This document shows, in pieces, positions 1 through 8,747 of a stretch of DNA of 64,000 nucleotides (its first letter is position 1; each line of letters starts with the position of its first letter). The notes under the pieces were generated by a model. It had not been told where the DNA came from and did not search any database. It saw only the letters and a list, made by a program, of their open reading frames with translations. Source of the stretch: an uncultured Flavobacteriales bacterium (GTDB lineage: Bacteria; Bacteroidota; Bacteroidia; Flavobacteriales; Weeksellaceae); contig CALFIE010000071.1 of assembly GCA_937876095.1 (NCBI GenBank), forward strand, positions 8,051 through 72,050. The letters run 5' to 3'. The translations under genes and the position numbers were made by a program.

Positions 1-299
1 ATTTCCCGAAAATAAATGATTTGACTAAATTATCAGATTTTATCAAAAATTTGGATGCAAAAAGTACTTTTGTTGCGCATTGCAATGAAAATTTAGAAAG
101 ACAAAACCTCTCTGAAATCCCTAAACTTGAAAACGTCACTTTTTTGATTGGACCAGAAGGAGATTTTTCTGACAAGGAAATCCAACTATTAGCAGAAAAA
201 GGCATAAAAGCGGTGAGTCTTGGTCAACAACGACTTCGCACCGAAACTGCAGGGATTTTCGTATCAGCATGGAATTACGAGAAGATGTGTGATGTGTGA
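1..299 (+). CDS. rsmE: 16S rRNA m3U1498 methyltransferase RsmE, C-terminal part (5' truncated by window edge)
   Basis: The reading frame is open from base 3 to a TGA at 297-299, so the gene enters from outside the window and only about 98 C-terminal residues are present. The SPOUT-fold signature is visible as LIGPEGDFSDKE followed by SLGQQRLRTETAG, the knot region that binds S-adenosylmethionine in RsmE. RsmE methylates N3 of U1498 in 16S rRNA. The last codons (EKMCDV) are read from a GATGTGT repeat that continues past the stop, so the natural C-terminus may have been changed by repeat insertion. Confidence 0.9.
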   Translation, partial: FPKINDLTKLSDFIKNLDAKSTFVAHCNENLERQNLSEIPKLENVTFLIGPEGDFSDKEIQLLAEKGIKAVSLGQQRLRTETAGIFVSAWNYEKMCDV

Positions 300-347
300 T
301 GAGTTAGACAAACATCTTTTTCTTTTTTCTTTTTTCTTTTTTCTTGT
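284..347. repeat. Word repeat between rsmE and trmH (7-mer TTCTTTT tandem)
   Basis: GATGTGT units overlap the rsmE stop. They are followed by a T-rich tandem of the 7-mer TCTTTTT at about 311-343. Read on the minus strand the tract starts directly after the trmH-like stop codon and contains AAAAGATACAAGA, the same words found after the mutS2-like gene at 28079. It belongs to the purine-rich word-repeat family seen at several gene ends in this window. Confidence 0.65.
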
Positions 348-353
348 ATCTTT

Positions 354-1040
354 TTACTTGTTTTTTTCCAAATAATGCTCCAAAATTTCCTCACCACTTC
401 TGATTGAATTTACTGCCCATCTTATTTGCAATTGCAGCAATTTTTCATCAGAAAGCAGATAATTGATGTTGGATTTCAGCAATTTTTGCTTCAACTCATA
501 CATACAAATCGCTGCAGCAACCGACACATTGAAACTATTGGTAAAACCAAACATCGGGATTGCCAAAGTCTCATCTGCAAAATCTAGAATTTCGGTAGAA
601 ACGCCTTCTTTCTCCGTCCCAAAAACCAATGCAACCGGTTTTTCTATGATAAAATCCGGTAACATCGTCGCATTTTTCTCAGGTGAAACCGCCAAAATTT
701 GGTAACCACGATTTCTAATTTTTTGCAAAGAATCTAGATTTCTGGGCATTTTCTCGACTTCTACCCAAGTTTCAGCACCCTTCATAATGCGCCAATTTGG
801 GTTAAAAACATTTTCCTCTTCCATAGCAACCACCTTATGAAAACCGCACGCTTCAACCGAGCGCACAATTGCTGCAGCATTCCGATATTGGAACACATCC
901 TCAATCACAGGCAAGACAAAATCACTACTTTGCACAGAAAAATGCAAAATTTTGCGCAAACGTTCATCGGTTAAAAATTGCTTCAAATAATCGAAGGTTT
1001 CAGGTAATTTTTCAGGAGAAATCATTACACAAAAATGCAT
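354..1040 (-). CDS. trmH: TrmH/SpoU-family RNA 2'-O-methyltransferase (tRNA Gm18-like)
   Basis: This 228-residue SPOUT methyltransferase has an N-terminal helical extension and the three SpoU motifs: FQYRNAAAIVRSVEACGF (motif 1, with the conserved N and R), ALVFGTEKEGVS (motif 2) and IPMFGFTNSFNVSVAAAI (motif 3). Length and the C-terminal helical tail fit TrmH, which methylates G18 in tRNA D-loops, better than RlmB. A second ATG five codons in (1025) is an equally possible start. The gene is convergent with rsmE and separated from it by a T-rich word repeat. The methyltransferase class is secure; the tRNA Gm18 substrate is inferred from the architecture. Confidence 0.82.
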   Translation of the reverse strand: MHFCVMISPEKLPETFDYLKQFLTDERLRKILHFSVQSSDFVLPVIEDVFQYRNAAAIVRSVEACGFHKVVAMEEENVFNPNWRIMKGAETWVEVEKMPRNLDSLQKIRNRGYQILAVSPEKNATMLPDFIIEKPVALVFGTEKEGVSTEILDFADETLAIPMFGFTNSFNVSVAAAICMYELKQKLLKSNINYLLSDEKLLQLQIRWAVNSIRSGEEILEHYLEKNK

Positions 1041-1138
1041 TTTTTTTTCTGAAATCTATAAATTTTGATTGGTAATTACTATTTCAGTAGCAGACGAATT
1101 TTGGGTAGTTCACTTTCAGACACGCTGTTCGTTGCAAT

Positions 1139-1219
1139 CTGTCTTTGCGGAACGCGCCAAAGTCGGCGTTCCCACAAATTTTTGAACACAAAAAAGGCGG
1201 CGTTCCTACGCAAAGACAG
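1139..1219. repeat. Imperfect inverted repeat around GGAACGC / GCGTTCC
   Basis: Bases 1139-1155 (CTGTCTTTGCGGAACGC) reappear inverted at 1200-1219 with a two-base insertion. A further GGCGTTCC lies between the arms. GC content is clearly above the surroundings. It resembles the short palindromic intergenic elements common in flavobacterial genomes; no coding capacity is credible. Confidence 0.6.
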
Positions 1220-1324
1220 GATTTCCACTTCCATCGTGGCTATTATTACGGTTTCGGTACTTTGGTTGATGATATTTTTTGAGAAATTTTCAAAATTTTG
1301 ATTTTTTTTTAGGGATTAGTGTTT

Positions 1325-1359
1325 TTTTAGGTGGCGCTCCTTCGGAGCGCCACCTAAAA
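1325..1359. repeat. Perfect 16-bp hairpin with UUCG loop (REP-like)
   Basis: TTTTAGGTGGCGCTCC (1325-1340) is perfectly complementary to 1344-1359, leaving a TTC apex, equivalent to a C(UUCG)G tetraloop on a 15-bp stem. It is flanked by T-tracts on both strands, so it could end transcription in either direction. Its GC-rich core and complete symmetry fit a REP-like element better than a dedicated terminator, since the nearest gene stop (rsmE) is 1 kb away. Confidence 0.75.
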
Positions 1360-1683
1360 CGTTACCACATAAATTTTTAAAAAATTTAGATAATAATTCC
1401 CTTGTTTCAATTACCAACCTACGATTTTCACACATCCATTTCGCGTGAGGACGTAGGTGGAACTCTTTTTTCTAATTTTTTTTACAAAATTATCCGCTGC
1501 TACAATCCCACAAAAAAATTAGAAAAAAAGTGAGAGCCGAAGTCCGACTTTTTTGATTTTTTCAAGTGTGGGAAACACTTTCAAAGTTCAGAACTCTGAA
1601 AGGGTTGCGATTTGGAAAAAACAAAAAAGACACGCCCAGAAAATTATGCTTACTTTGTGCAAGAAAATTTTTAATTTTACGGT

Positions 1684-2703
1684 ATGAAACGTAAAGTCCT
1701 CATTATCTATACCGGTGGTACGATTGGTATGGAAAAAGAATACGAAACTGGTAGTTTGCGTGCCTTTGATTTTGGCCATATTTTTAAGAAAATTCCGGAA
1801 ATGAACTTACTGGAATGTGATGTTACGGTACATCAGTTTGCTGAACCTTTGGATTCATCAGATGTCGGACCGAAAGAATGGGTAAAAATTGCAAAACTCA
1901 TCGAAAAAAATTACCAAAATTATGATGGTTTTCTAATTCTTCATGGGACTGATACAATGTCTTATACAGCTTCTGCTCTGAGTTTTATGCTCAAAAACCT
2001 GAAAAAACCTGTGATTCTGACTGGTTCGCAACTCCCAATTGGTGATTTGCGTACCGATGCCAAAGAAAATTTGCTCACGAGTCTCTACTATGCAAGTTTG
2101 TACGAAAATAATGAGGCAGTGGTACAAGAAGTGGCGCTCTATTTCGAGTACAAATTACTGCGTGGAAACCGCAGTTCTAAATTTTCGGCAGAATTTTTCG
2201 ATGCGTATATCAGTCCGAACTTTCCTATTTTGGGACAATCTGGTGTACACCTAAACGTGGACAAAGAGGCACTCTACCGAAATAATTCAAAAGAAAATTT
2301 CTCTATAGACACGCATTTGAACGAGAGTGTTTTGCTTTGGCGCATTTTCCCTGGAATGAATTTGAATTATTTACTGGATTTACCACCGGTAAAAGTGCTT
2401 ATTTTGCAGGTTTTCGGATCTGGTACTATTTTCAGTGACCAAAATACGGAAACTGTTTTGCAAAAAATTAGAAATCAAGGCACCAATCTGGTGGTGATCT
2501 CACAATGTGTTTCTGGTGGAATAAGCATTGGGAAGTACAATAACGGTAATGTTTTCAAAAAAATTGGTGCCATTTCTGGTAAAGATATCACAGTTGAATG
2601 TGCATTGGCAAAAGCAATGCACCTGATTGATAATCCCAACTATTCTGAAAATTTTGCTGATTTGTTCACAAAAAATTTGCGTGGTGAACTCACCGAATCA
2701 TAA
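1684..2703 (+). CDS. ansA: Type I L-asparaginase (cytoplasmic)
   Basis: The 339-residue protein opens with VLIIYTGGTIGM, carrying the first nucleophilic threonine loop of the asparaginase/glutaminase family, and has LILHGTDTMSYTASAL near residue 85-100 with the second catalytic Thr-Asp pair. The later GSQLPIGDLRTDAKENL is typical of type I enzymes. There is no signal peptide, so it should act in the cytoplasm, hydrolysing asparagine to aspartate and ammonia. Length matches the family. It stands alone downstream of the repeat patch and upstream of tRNA-Ser. Confidence 0.92.
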   Translation: MKRKVLIIYTGGTIGMEKEYETGSLRAFDFGHIFKKIPEMNLLECDVTVHQFAEPLDSSDVGPKEWVKIAKLIEKNYQNYDGFLILHGTDTMSYTASALSFMLKNLKKPVILTGSQLPIGDLRTDAKENLLTSLYYASLYENNEAVVQEVALYFEYKLLRGNRSSKFSAEFFDAYISPNFPILGQSGVHLNVDKEALYRNNSKENFSIDTHLNESVLLWRIFPGMNLNYLLDLPPVKVLILQVFGSGTIFSDQNTETVLQKIRNQGTNLVVISQCVSGGISIGKYNNGNVFKKIGAISGKDITVECALAKAMHLIDNPNYSENFADLFTKNLRGELTES

Positions 2704-2768
2704 AATTGGAAATTCGGAGTTCAAAATTTTTGAAATCCCAATAATTAGCCTATTTTTGCAAGCGAATT

Positions 2769-2855
2769 AGAGAGGTGTCCGAGTGGTCGATGGAGCTAGC
2801 CTGGAAAGTTAGTATACGGGAAACTGTATCGAGGGTTCGAATCCCTTCCTCTCTG
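2769..2855 (+). tRNA. tRNA-Ser (anticodon GGA)
   Basis: The acceptor stem AGAGAGG (2769-2775) pairs with CCTCTCT (2848-2854), and the discriminator base is G2855. The anticodon arm is CTAGC-CTGGAAA-GTTAG with GGA at the anticodon position. A long variable arm precedes the T arm GAGGG-TTCGAAT-CCCTT, as expected for a class II serine tRNA. The 3' CCA is not encoded. Confidence 0.95.
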
Positions 2856-2866
2856 CATAAAAAATG

Positions 2867-2891
2867 AAATCCTACAATTTTTGTAGGATTT
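2867..2891. terminator. Rho-independent terminator, usable on both strands
   Basis: The 11-bp stem AAATCCTACAA (2867-2877) has loop TTT and the perfect complement at 2881-2891, followed by T's. It lies 12 bases after tRNA-Ser and just past the stop of the minus-strand oxidoreductase, so it can end both convergent transcripts. Confidence 0.85.
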
Positions 2892-2901
2892 TTTGGATTT
2901 A

Positions 2902-3942
2902 TTACTCTTTGGTGAACCGTTTCCAATCAACTTCTGGATGGATAGGTTTCCCTAAATTAATATGATCAAAAAGTTCTTTTGCAAAATAATTCCCGTTTAG
3001 AACACCTCTTGCTCCCAATCCATTAAAAACAAACAGATTGGTAAATTCCTGATGATTTCCTAAAATTGGACGCCGATCTTTCACCGTTGGTCTGAAACCA
3101 AATTCTACTGATTTTATTTCAAAATCGTGCGGATAAAATTCTGCAAGAGATTCTGACAAATCTTTAACTTGATTTTCATCTACCACATCTTCTGATTCTT
3201 CTCGATCATAAGTACCTCCATAATAATAGGTATTTTCACTTTTTGGAAAAAGAAAATGTTTCTTTTTGATGGTATAATTCGCTTCTATAGGAACAGAAAG
3301 TTGAACTTCCAGGTGATGTCCTTTGTTGTGAAGCACAGGAATTTCAGAAAAAAAAGGATTATTTTGTACTTCCATTCCTTCTGCAAAAACTATTTTTTGA
3401 TAATTAATATCATCATACCTATTTTCACTTGGTAGGAGTTTTTGGTAATCAAATTTCTGATGTAGCAACTGACCTTTCTTTTCTAAATAAGCAAAAAAAT
3501 CCTCAAAAAAAGCTGTAACATTTAAACGTGCAGATTGTTTTACCAATCCACAATCAAAAGGATTATTAAGCTTTTCTAATGTGATAAAATTTTTAGAAAA
3601 AAAAGTACATAAATCTTCATCAGAAGACTTTTTAAGCCAAAGTTTTTTTTCTGTTTCATCATGAAAAATTCTGAGAATTGGTTCACTAATTAGGTAATTT
3701 TCTCCTGTATATTCTTCAATTTGAGACAAGGTTTCTTCTAATGCAGAAATTTGTTCGTTTGCTAACCAAAAAGTGGTAAATCGTTTCAAAACAACGGGAT
3801 TGATAATTCCTGCAGAAATGTGTGATGCACCTCTTTTTTTATCTGAAAAAAGAAGAAAAGATTTGCAATTTCTAATAAGTTGATGAGCAAAAAAAATTGC
3901 TGCATAACCATTTCCTACGATAATATACTCTACCTGTTTCAT
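2902..3942 (-). CDS. FAD-dependent oxidoreductase of the DAO family
   Basis: The 346-residue protein starts EYIIVGNGYAAIFFA, a Rossmann dinucleotide-binding loop of the GxGxxA/G form. It ends with FNGLGARGVLNGNYFAKEL, the C-terminal FAD-contacting segment of D-amino-acid-oxidase-like enzymes (compare GLGSRG in MnmC and ThiO). The family oxidises amines or amino acids, but the substrate cannot be read from the sequence. It lies downstream of gldN but is separated from it by a strong terminator, so it may have its own promoter or depend on read-through. MnmC C-domain-like or ThiO-like roles are alternatives. Confidence 0.75.
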   Translation of the reverse strand: MKQVEYIIVGNGYAAIFFAHQLIRNCKSFLLFSDKKRGASHISAGIINPVVLKRFTTFWLANEQISALEETLSQIEEYTGENYLISEPILRIFHDETEKKLWLKKSSDEDLCTFFSKNFITLEKLNNPFDCGLVKQSARLNVTAFFEDFFAYLEKKGQLLHQKFDYQKLLPSENRYDDINYQKIVFAEGMEVQNNPFFSEIPVLHNKGHHLEVQLSVPIEANYTIKKKHFLFPKSENTYYYGGTYDREESEDVVDENQVKDLSESLAEFYPHDFEIKSVEFGFRPTVKDRRPILGNHQEFTNLFVFNGLGARGVLNGNYFAKELFDHINLGKPIHPEVDWKRFTKE

Positions 3943-3947
3943 AATAA

Positions 3948-3979
3948 AAAAAACCTGAGTAAAGGTACTCAGGTTTTTT
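3948..3979 (-). terminator. Terminator after gldN
   Basis: AAAAAACCTGAGTA (3948-3961), loop AAGG and the perfect complement 3966-3979 make a 14-bp stem. Read on the minus strand it ends in six U's. It closes the gldKLMN transcript 20 bases after the gldN stop. Confidence 0.9.
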
Positions 3980-3998
3980 GATATTTAGCAAAGGAATT

Positions 3999-4922
3999 TT
4001 AATAATTCCACATTTCACTTTCCATTTGCAGAACTTGATTCTTAATTCTTTCACTTTCTTCTAATTGACCTTCTGCATTTTTAGGTATGTAATCTTTTAC
4101 AACTCCATGTCCCATTCCTATTTCTGATCTATAGATTACAGTAGAAAATCTTCTAGCATTTAATAAATCATCATAAGATAAATCAGATGCACTGTTTTTT
4201 GAATTGTAAACGATATGATTTGCCATCAATTCTCTAACTTCTTTGCTAGGATAGAATACCCAGAACAAATCGATCAATTCATCTTTATCAGCAAAAGTTT
4301 GTCCCAAAGTTTGTGGATCTTGTCCCATAGCTGCGATACCAAGCAAACGATATTTCATATATCCATCTCTTCTGTCTACATACCACATTCCTTTTATTTT
4401 CAAAACTTTTACTCGATCTGTAGTTGTTTCGTACACATCAATATACTGTTTAGCTTCAGCATCTGATAATTTCTCACCAGCATTTATTCTATCATAATAC
4501 TCTTGTACATAACGAACACTTCTGGTTCTCTCTTTTATCTGTGCAGGAGTAAGTTTGGTATCAAAATTTTCATCTTCATAAACTTCTTTAATATCACCAC
4601 TATTAATACCATCTAGTAGAATTTGATAAAGTGATTTACTTGAAGTAGACAAACCATCTTCAACGTAATAAAAAGGTTGATTTATCTTATCATTCATATC
4701 TATGATTTCCCAAACAGTGATGCTTTTTATAACATCTTTGTCTTCAATAAAACCATATTTGAAAGGTTCTACTTTGGTAGAAACTACAGTAGAATCACCA
4801 GCTCTTTTCTTGTTTTCACTTCTCAATTTTCTAAAATCATCAGGAGAACTAGAATTCAGAATGGTTTGAGAAAAAACCACTGCTGAAACTAATACCAGAA
4901 AACTGCTTATATATTTTTTCAT
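3999..4922 (-). CDS. gldN: Type IX secretion system component GldN (PorN)
   Basis: The 307-residue protein has a cleavable signal peptide (MKKYISSFLVLVSAVVFSQ) and the family's characteristic C-terminal stretch with WYVDRRDGYMKYRLLGIAA and DELIDLFWVFYPSKEVRELM. GldN is a periplasmic partner of the GldK lipoprotein; together they form the large ring under the outer membrane that T9SS needs for secretion and gliding. It is the last of four genes in the order K-L-M-N on the minus strand, 24 bases after gldM, with a terminator behind it. Length is normal. Confidence 0.95.
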   Translation of the reverse strand: MKKYISSFLVLVSAVVFSQTILNSSSPDDFRKLRSENKKRAGDSTVVSTKVEPFKYGFIEDKDVIKSITVWEIIDMNDKINQPFYYVEDGLSTSSKSLYQILLDGINSGDIKEVYEDENFDTKLTPAQIKERTRSVRYVQEYYDRINAGEKLSDAEAKQYIDVYETTTDRVKVLKIKGMWYVDRRDGYMKYRLLGIAAMGQDPQTLGQTFADKDELIDLFWVFYPSKEVRELMANHIVYNSKNSASDLSYDDLLNARRFSTVIYRSEIGMGHGVVKDYIPKNAEGQLEESERIKNQVLQMESEMWNY

Positions 4923-4946
4923 AACTATACTTTATATAATTAACAA

Positions 4947-6512
4947 TTATTGAACATCTATTGCTACAGGTGATGCTGGTGGAACAATTTGATTCAAACC
5001 ATTTACGGTAGTATTGATATCAAATACATTTACTGCATCTCCAGCTCTTAGATTTTTGAATAAACCTGCTGCACCAGACATTGAATTACCTTGTACCAAC
5101 ATAGTTGCTCTACCAGGAACTTTTACTTTGAAACTTGTTACTGTAAATGTAACAGGGAAATCAAAATCAGGAATTGCTGCTGATACAATTTGGTTTACCA
5201 ATGAAGTTGCAGGCATTCCCATTGCATTTTTACCTCTGATTTGTCCTTGTGGTGGTGGAACATTTTTGATTCTAAACGTAAATGGTTGAGAAATCAATTT
5301 ACCATGAGGATCTTTACCAGAAATTGTAAGAGTAATAGTACTACCAGCTCCAGGTTTTACAATCCATTTTCCTTTTCCTCCACTTACAGCTGCACCAGGT
5401 GCAGAAAGATTAATCTGTGTATTGTCTGCACCTAAAATTGAACCAGAAATTGGGTTATCTAGACCACGATACAATACATTCATTTTATCAGCAGAAAGTA
5501 ACGCTCCACTTTGTAATTTCACTTCTTGTGGACCTGCAATTACATTATAAGTGTGAGTAAATGGGAACGGTGTAGATTTTCCATTAGCTTCATTTAAGGT
5601 AATCACACCACTGAATGTTTTAGGACCAACTCCTGCAGTACTCAATGCTTTGAAACCTTTACCATTTTCTTGTCTATCAACACCAGAAATATTAATCTTG
5701 TTGCTGTTAGAATAGGAAGCTAAATATACGGTAGCTTGTGCATCTGTACCAGCAATTACATCTGTAGGTGCAGAAACAACAGCATCATATTGATTAAATT
5801 TAATAGAGGCATCAACTTTTTCTTGCAACATCAATGCTAAAGCATCAGATTGTACATTTCTAGCATCATTTTCTAAAATTTCTAAATTAGAAACTGCAGC
5901 AATCAAAGGTTGATGATAAAATTTATATTGTAACCACTTTTTACCTCCAACTTTAGGAGGAAATTCTGTAATCAAAGATTTATCTGCACGATCGACCAAT
6001 TTTGCCATATCAGGATTTCCTTTGAAGGTTTGGTCTATATAATTTCTAACATCATCAATTTTAGCTTTTAGTTCTAAAGCTTTCTGAGAAGGTATATTCT
6101 CATCACCATTTTTGAAGAAATACTCTGTAGTTGCTTGATTGTTATTTAATGCAGAAAAATTTTCGTTCATATCAATTTTAGGATCAGGATTGAATTCTGA
6201 ATCTTTCTTCAACTTGTCCTTCACTTGATCAGCATGAGCAACCAATACATCAATTTTTTGCTTAAGCACTAAATATTGTTGATAAGGCTGTCCATAAGTA
6301 TCAGGAGCATTTGCTGCCTTAATTTGAAGCGTTTTCTCAAAAATATTATTGTTTTTATCTTCGGTTAAAAGTCTTGTAGCTAGCAAAGACTGTGTAGAGT
6401 CATAGTATGATCTAATAATCTCTTGGTCAATATTCAACGCCATCATAGCGATGAAAACCAAGTACATTAAGTTAATCATTTTCTGACGAGGAGTCTGTTT
6501 TCCTTGTGCCAT
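4947..6512 (-). CDS. gldM: Type IX secretion system motor protein GldM (PorM)
   Basis: This 521-residue inner-membrane protein has a cytoplasmic MAQGKQTPRQKMINLM start and one transmembrane helix at about residues 13-31 (YLVFIAMMALNI). The large periplasmic part carries the repeated beta domains typical of GldM, including the ending SPVAIDVQ. GldM spans the periplasm and, with GldL, forms the proton-driven rotary motor that powers T9SS. The conserved Arg/Glu/Asp near the helix (ALNIDQEII) is consistent. It lies 49 bases downstream of gldL. Confidence 0.96.
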   Translation of the reverse strand: MAQGKQTPRQKMINLMYLVFIAMMALNIDQEIIRSYYDSTQSLLATRLLTEDKNNNIFEKTLQIKAANAPDTYGQPYQQYLVLKQKIDVLVAHADQVKDKLKKDSEFNPDPKIDMNENFSALNNNQATTEYFFKNGDENIPSQKALELKAKIDDVRNYIDQTFKGNPDMAKLVDRADKSLITEFPPKVGGKKWLQYKFYHQPLIAAVSNLEILENDARNVQSDALALMLQEKVDASIKFNQYDAVVSAPTDVIAGTDAQATVYLASYSNSNKINISGVDRQENGKGFKALSTAGVGPKTFSGVITLNEANGKSTPFPFTHTYNVIAGPQEVKLQSGALLSADKMNVLYRGLDNPISGSILGADNTQINLSAPGAAVSGGKGKWIVKPGAGSTITLTISGKDPHGKLISQPFTFRIKNVPPPQGQIRGKNAMGMPATSLVNQIVSAAIPDFDFPVTFTVTSFKVKVPGRATMLVQGNSMSGAAGLFKNLRAGDAVNVFDINTTVNGLNQIVPPASPVAIDVQ

Positions 6513-6561
6513 TTTAATAAATTTTGTTTAAAGTTTTGTAAATAATAAAATGTTTAGGAAA

Positions 6562-7245
6562 TTATGATTTCATAGCAGTTAACATTCCGCCATAAACTTT
6601 ATTAAGACTATTTAGGTTAGTAGTAAGACCAAGTAATTCATCATTGAATCTTTCAGAATTTTGAGAAGATTTTTGCATGTTATCTACATAAGTTCTTGCA
6701 TATTCTGATTGTCTTTGTCCATCTTGTAACTGCATTGCATAGAGTGCATTCATGCTTTCCATGTGTGCAGCAGCTTTGTTTAATTGATCATTGTACTTAT
6801 GCGTAGACGAAGATACATCTACTGTTTGATTAATTTGGTCAACTGAGTTAGAAAATTTATCTATTCCATTTCTTAATCTCTCGAACAATCCTACATCCAA
6901 TTTAGCTTCTTGTAGCATTTTATCTAATTTACTAGATAATGAATTCTCCACTTCAGATAATTCTTTAGCTTTAGATACATTTGAATGCAATGGATTTGGT
7001 CTTGCATGCTTATCTAAAAGTTCTGGGTACACATTTTCCCATGCATAAGATTCTTCAGATTTTGGAGGGTCAAATGCAAAAATGGTAAAGATAAGTGCCT
7101 CTGTAATCAATCCTACTGTTAACGCTACGTTACCAGAAATTGGACCAATATTAATGTGTGTAATCTTTAACCATGCACCAAGGATTACGATTGCTGCGCC
7201 TATTGAATAAACAAAGTTCATCCACGCTTCTTTAGTTTTAAACAT
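6562..7245 (-). CDS. gldL: Type IX secretion system motor protein GldL (PorL)
   Basis: The 227-residue protein has two N-terminal membrane helices (about 9-27 and 40-58) joined by a short loop, then a long helical cytoplasmic tail predicted to be coiled coil (residues about 95-215). The acidic residue in TVGLITEALIFTIFAF is the membrane glutamate position implicated in proton flow in GldL. Five GldL copies surround two GldM helices in the known motor structure. It lies between gldK and gldM in a co-directional operon. Confidence 0.95.
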   Translation of the reverse strand: MFKTKEAWMNFVYSIGAAIVILGAWLKITHINIGPISGNVALTVGLITEALIFTIFAFDPPKSEESYAWENVYPELLDKHARPNPLHSNVSKAKELSEVENSLSSKLDKMLQEAKLDVGLFERLRNGIDKFSNSVDQINQTVDVSSSTHKYNDQLNKAAAHMESMNALYAMQLQDGQRQSEYARTYVDNMQKSSQNSERFNDELLGLTTNLNSLNKVYGGMLTAMKS

Positions 7246-7285
7246 GTTCTTAAATTTTTATAATTAGTTGATTATTATTATTATT

Positions 7286-8635
7286 TTATTTTGTAACTTT
7301 TCTTGCTTTTTTAATTGCAGCTTCAGGAATATCTTGTACTGTTCTGAAACCAATATATGATCTTGCAGAATCTTTACGCTCCCAATCTCTATTACCTACC
7401 ATCAACATATACCCTATATCTTTCCAAGAACCACCTCTTACAGCTCTTCTGGTCTCTTTGTCGTTTGTTGTCGGATTTAGAGTTGATGAAAACTCATACG
7501 ATGAGTTGCTGTATGGTGAAATAGTCCATTCTGCAACGTTTCCTGCCATATCATATAATCCAAATCCATTTTTGGAGAATTTTTTAACTGGTGCAGTATA
7601 AGTGTATGTTCCTTTTTTCTCGTCTTCTAAATAATTACCTCTTTTTGGTTTGAAGTTTGCTAAGAAACAATTTCTATCATCAGCTAAATAAGGACCTCCC
7701 CATGGATAAGTTGCATTTGTAAGACCACCTCTAGCTGCATATTCCCATTCTGCTTCTGTAGGAAGACGGAATTTCATAGGTCTTTGTTTTTTTCTTTTCA
7801 AACTTTCGTTGTAATCTGATTTCAATTTGGTTCTGAAATCACAATATGCTCTAGCTTGATCCCAAGTTACTCCAATTATAGGATATTCACCATAAGCTTT
7901 GTGCCAAAAATATTGTTCAAACATAGGTTCGTTGTAAGAATAAGAAAAATCTCTTATCCAAACTGTTGTATCAGGATAGATTGCAAGACTTTTTTTCTCA
8001 AAAGCATATTTTAATTTTCTAGAGTCTATTGATCTTCTACCACCTGCAGATTCTGCTGCTGGTAAATACAAAGATTCTACTACTTCTGCATATTCTACAT
8101 CTGGATAGTCAGATGTTCTCCAATGCAAAGGAAGTCTCCAGTTCAATTTTTTTGGCTCATCAAATCCTTGATTAGCACCCTGAGATTCTTTATATTCCTG
8201 AAAAGGAGTTAGGTTTTGCTCATCTTTGGTAAGGTAAGAGTAATCACCTATAGATCTTCCTCCTCCATTTCCATCACCACCTTCACCAGCAGCTTCTGCT
8301 AGTAAAGTTCTTGCGATAGAATCTCTTACATAATTGATGAAGACTCTGTATTCATTATTAGTAGTTTCGGCTTCATCAATAAAGAATGATGACACCGTTA
8401 CTGTTTTCAGACCTGCTTTTTCTGGCATATTGGTCATATCCTGATCTGCGAGTCCCATAATATAGGAACCAGAAGGAATGGAAACCATACCATAAGGTCT
8501 TTCAGAAACAAATTTTGATGCCTTGCCTGGAATCAGCTCTCCTTTTGTACCGGGTTTACCTGCAGATGATCTTCCTCCTCTTGAGCAAGAAACAATTACT
8601 GAAGCAGATAATAATAAAAGAAATATCCTTTTCAT
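7286..8635 (-). CDS. gldK: Type IX secretion lipoprotein GldK (PorK)
   Basis: A 449-residue lipoprotein: the signal peptide ends in VIVSC, the lipobox. The rest is a formylglycine-generating-enzyme-like (FGE-sulfatase) domain with FRLPTEAEWEYAARGG, YDMAGNVAEWT and AVRGGSWKD. In GldK this fold is structural, not catalytic, and forms the periplasmic ring with GldN at the outer membrane. It is the first gene of the gldKLMN unit. The 112-base gap to the upstream glmS contains TATATTTA on the minus strand, a plausible -7 element. Confidence 0.95.
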   Translation of the reverse strand: MKRIFLLLLSASVIVSCSRGGRSSAGKPGTKGELIPGKASKFVSERPYGMVSIPSGSYIMGLADQDMTNMPEKAGLKTVTVSSFFIDEAETTNNEYRVFINYVRDSIARTLLAEAAGEGGDGNGGGRSIGDYSYLTKDEQNLTPFQEYKESQGANQGFDEPKKLNWRLPLHWRTSDYPDVEYAEVVESLYLPAAESAGGRRSIDSRKLKYAFEKKSLAIYPDTTVWIRDFSYSYNEPMFEQYFWHKAYGEYPIIGVTWDQARAYCDFRTKLKSDYNESLKRKKQRPMKFRLPTEAEWEYAARGGLTNATYPWGGPYLADDRNCFLANFKPKRGNYLEDEKKGTYTYTAPVKKFSKNGFGLYDMAGNVAEWTISPYSNSSYEFSSTLNPTTNDKETRRAVRGGSWKDIGYMLMVGNRDWERKDSARSYIGFRTVQDIPEAAIKKARKVTK

Positions 8636-8747
8636 GCTATTTTTTAGAATTAAGCGGTAAATATATAATTTTTTTAACTAATAAATATGATTTTTTTTTG
8701 AAAAACGTAAAAAATATTGAAATATTTTATTTGGTTCAACATTTTTT

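Larger units (their letters stand above)
1041..1683. other. Gene-free 643-base stretch rich in palindromic repeats
   Basis: I see no convincing gene here. The stretch holds an imperfect inverted repeat (1139-1155 with 1200-1219, around CTGTCTTTGCGGAACGC), a perfect 16-bp hairpin (1325-1359), a CCTACG/CGTAGG pair near 1420-1465, an AAGTGT/ACACTT hairpin near 1566-1582 and a CTTTCA...TGAAAG palindrome at about 1578-1602. Together they look like a graveyard of short REP-like elements between trmH and ansA. The ansA promoter must lie in the last 60 bases; a TTACTTTG close to the -7 consensus is at about 1650-1657. Confidence 0.6.

Noticed and set aside
1065..1301. 78-codon frame in the repeat patch upstream of ansA
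   Set aside because: It runs through inverted repeats, has no homologous-looking features and is better explained by the palindromic elements.
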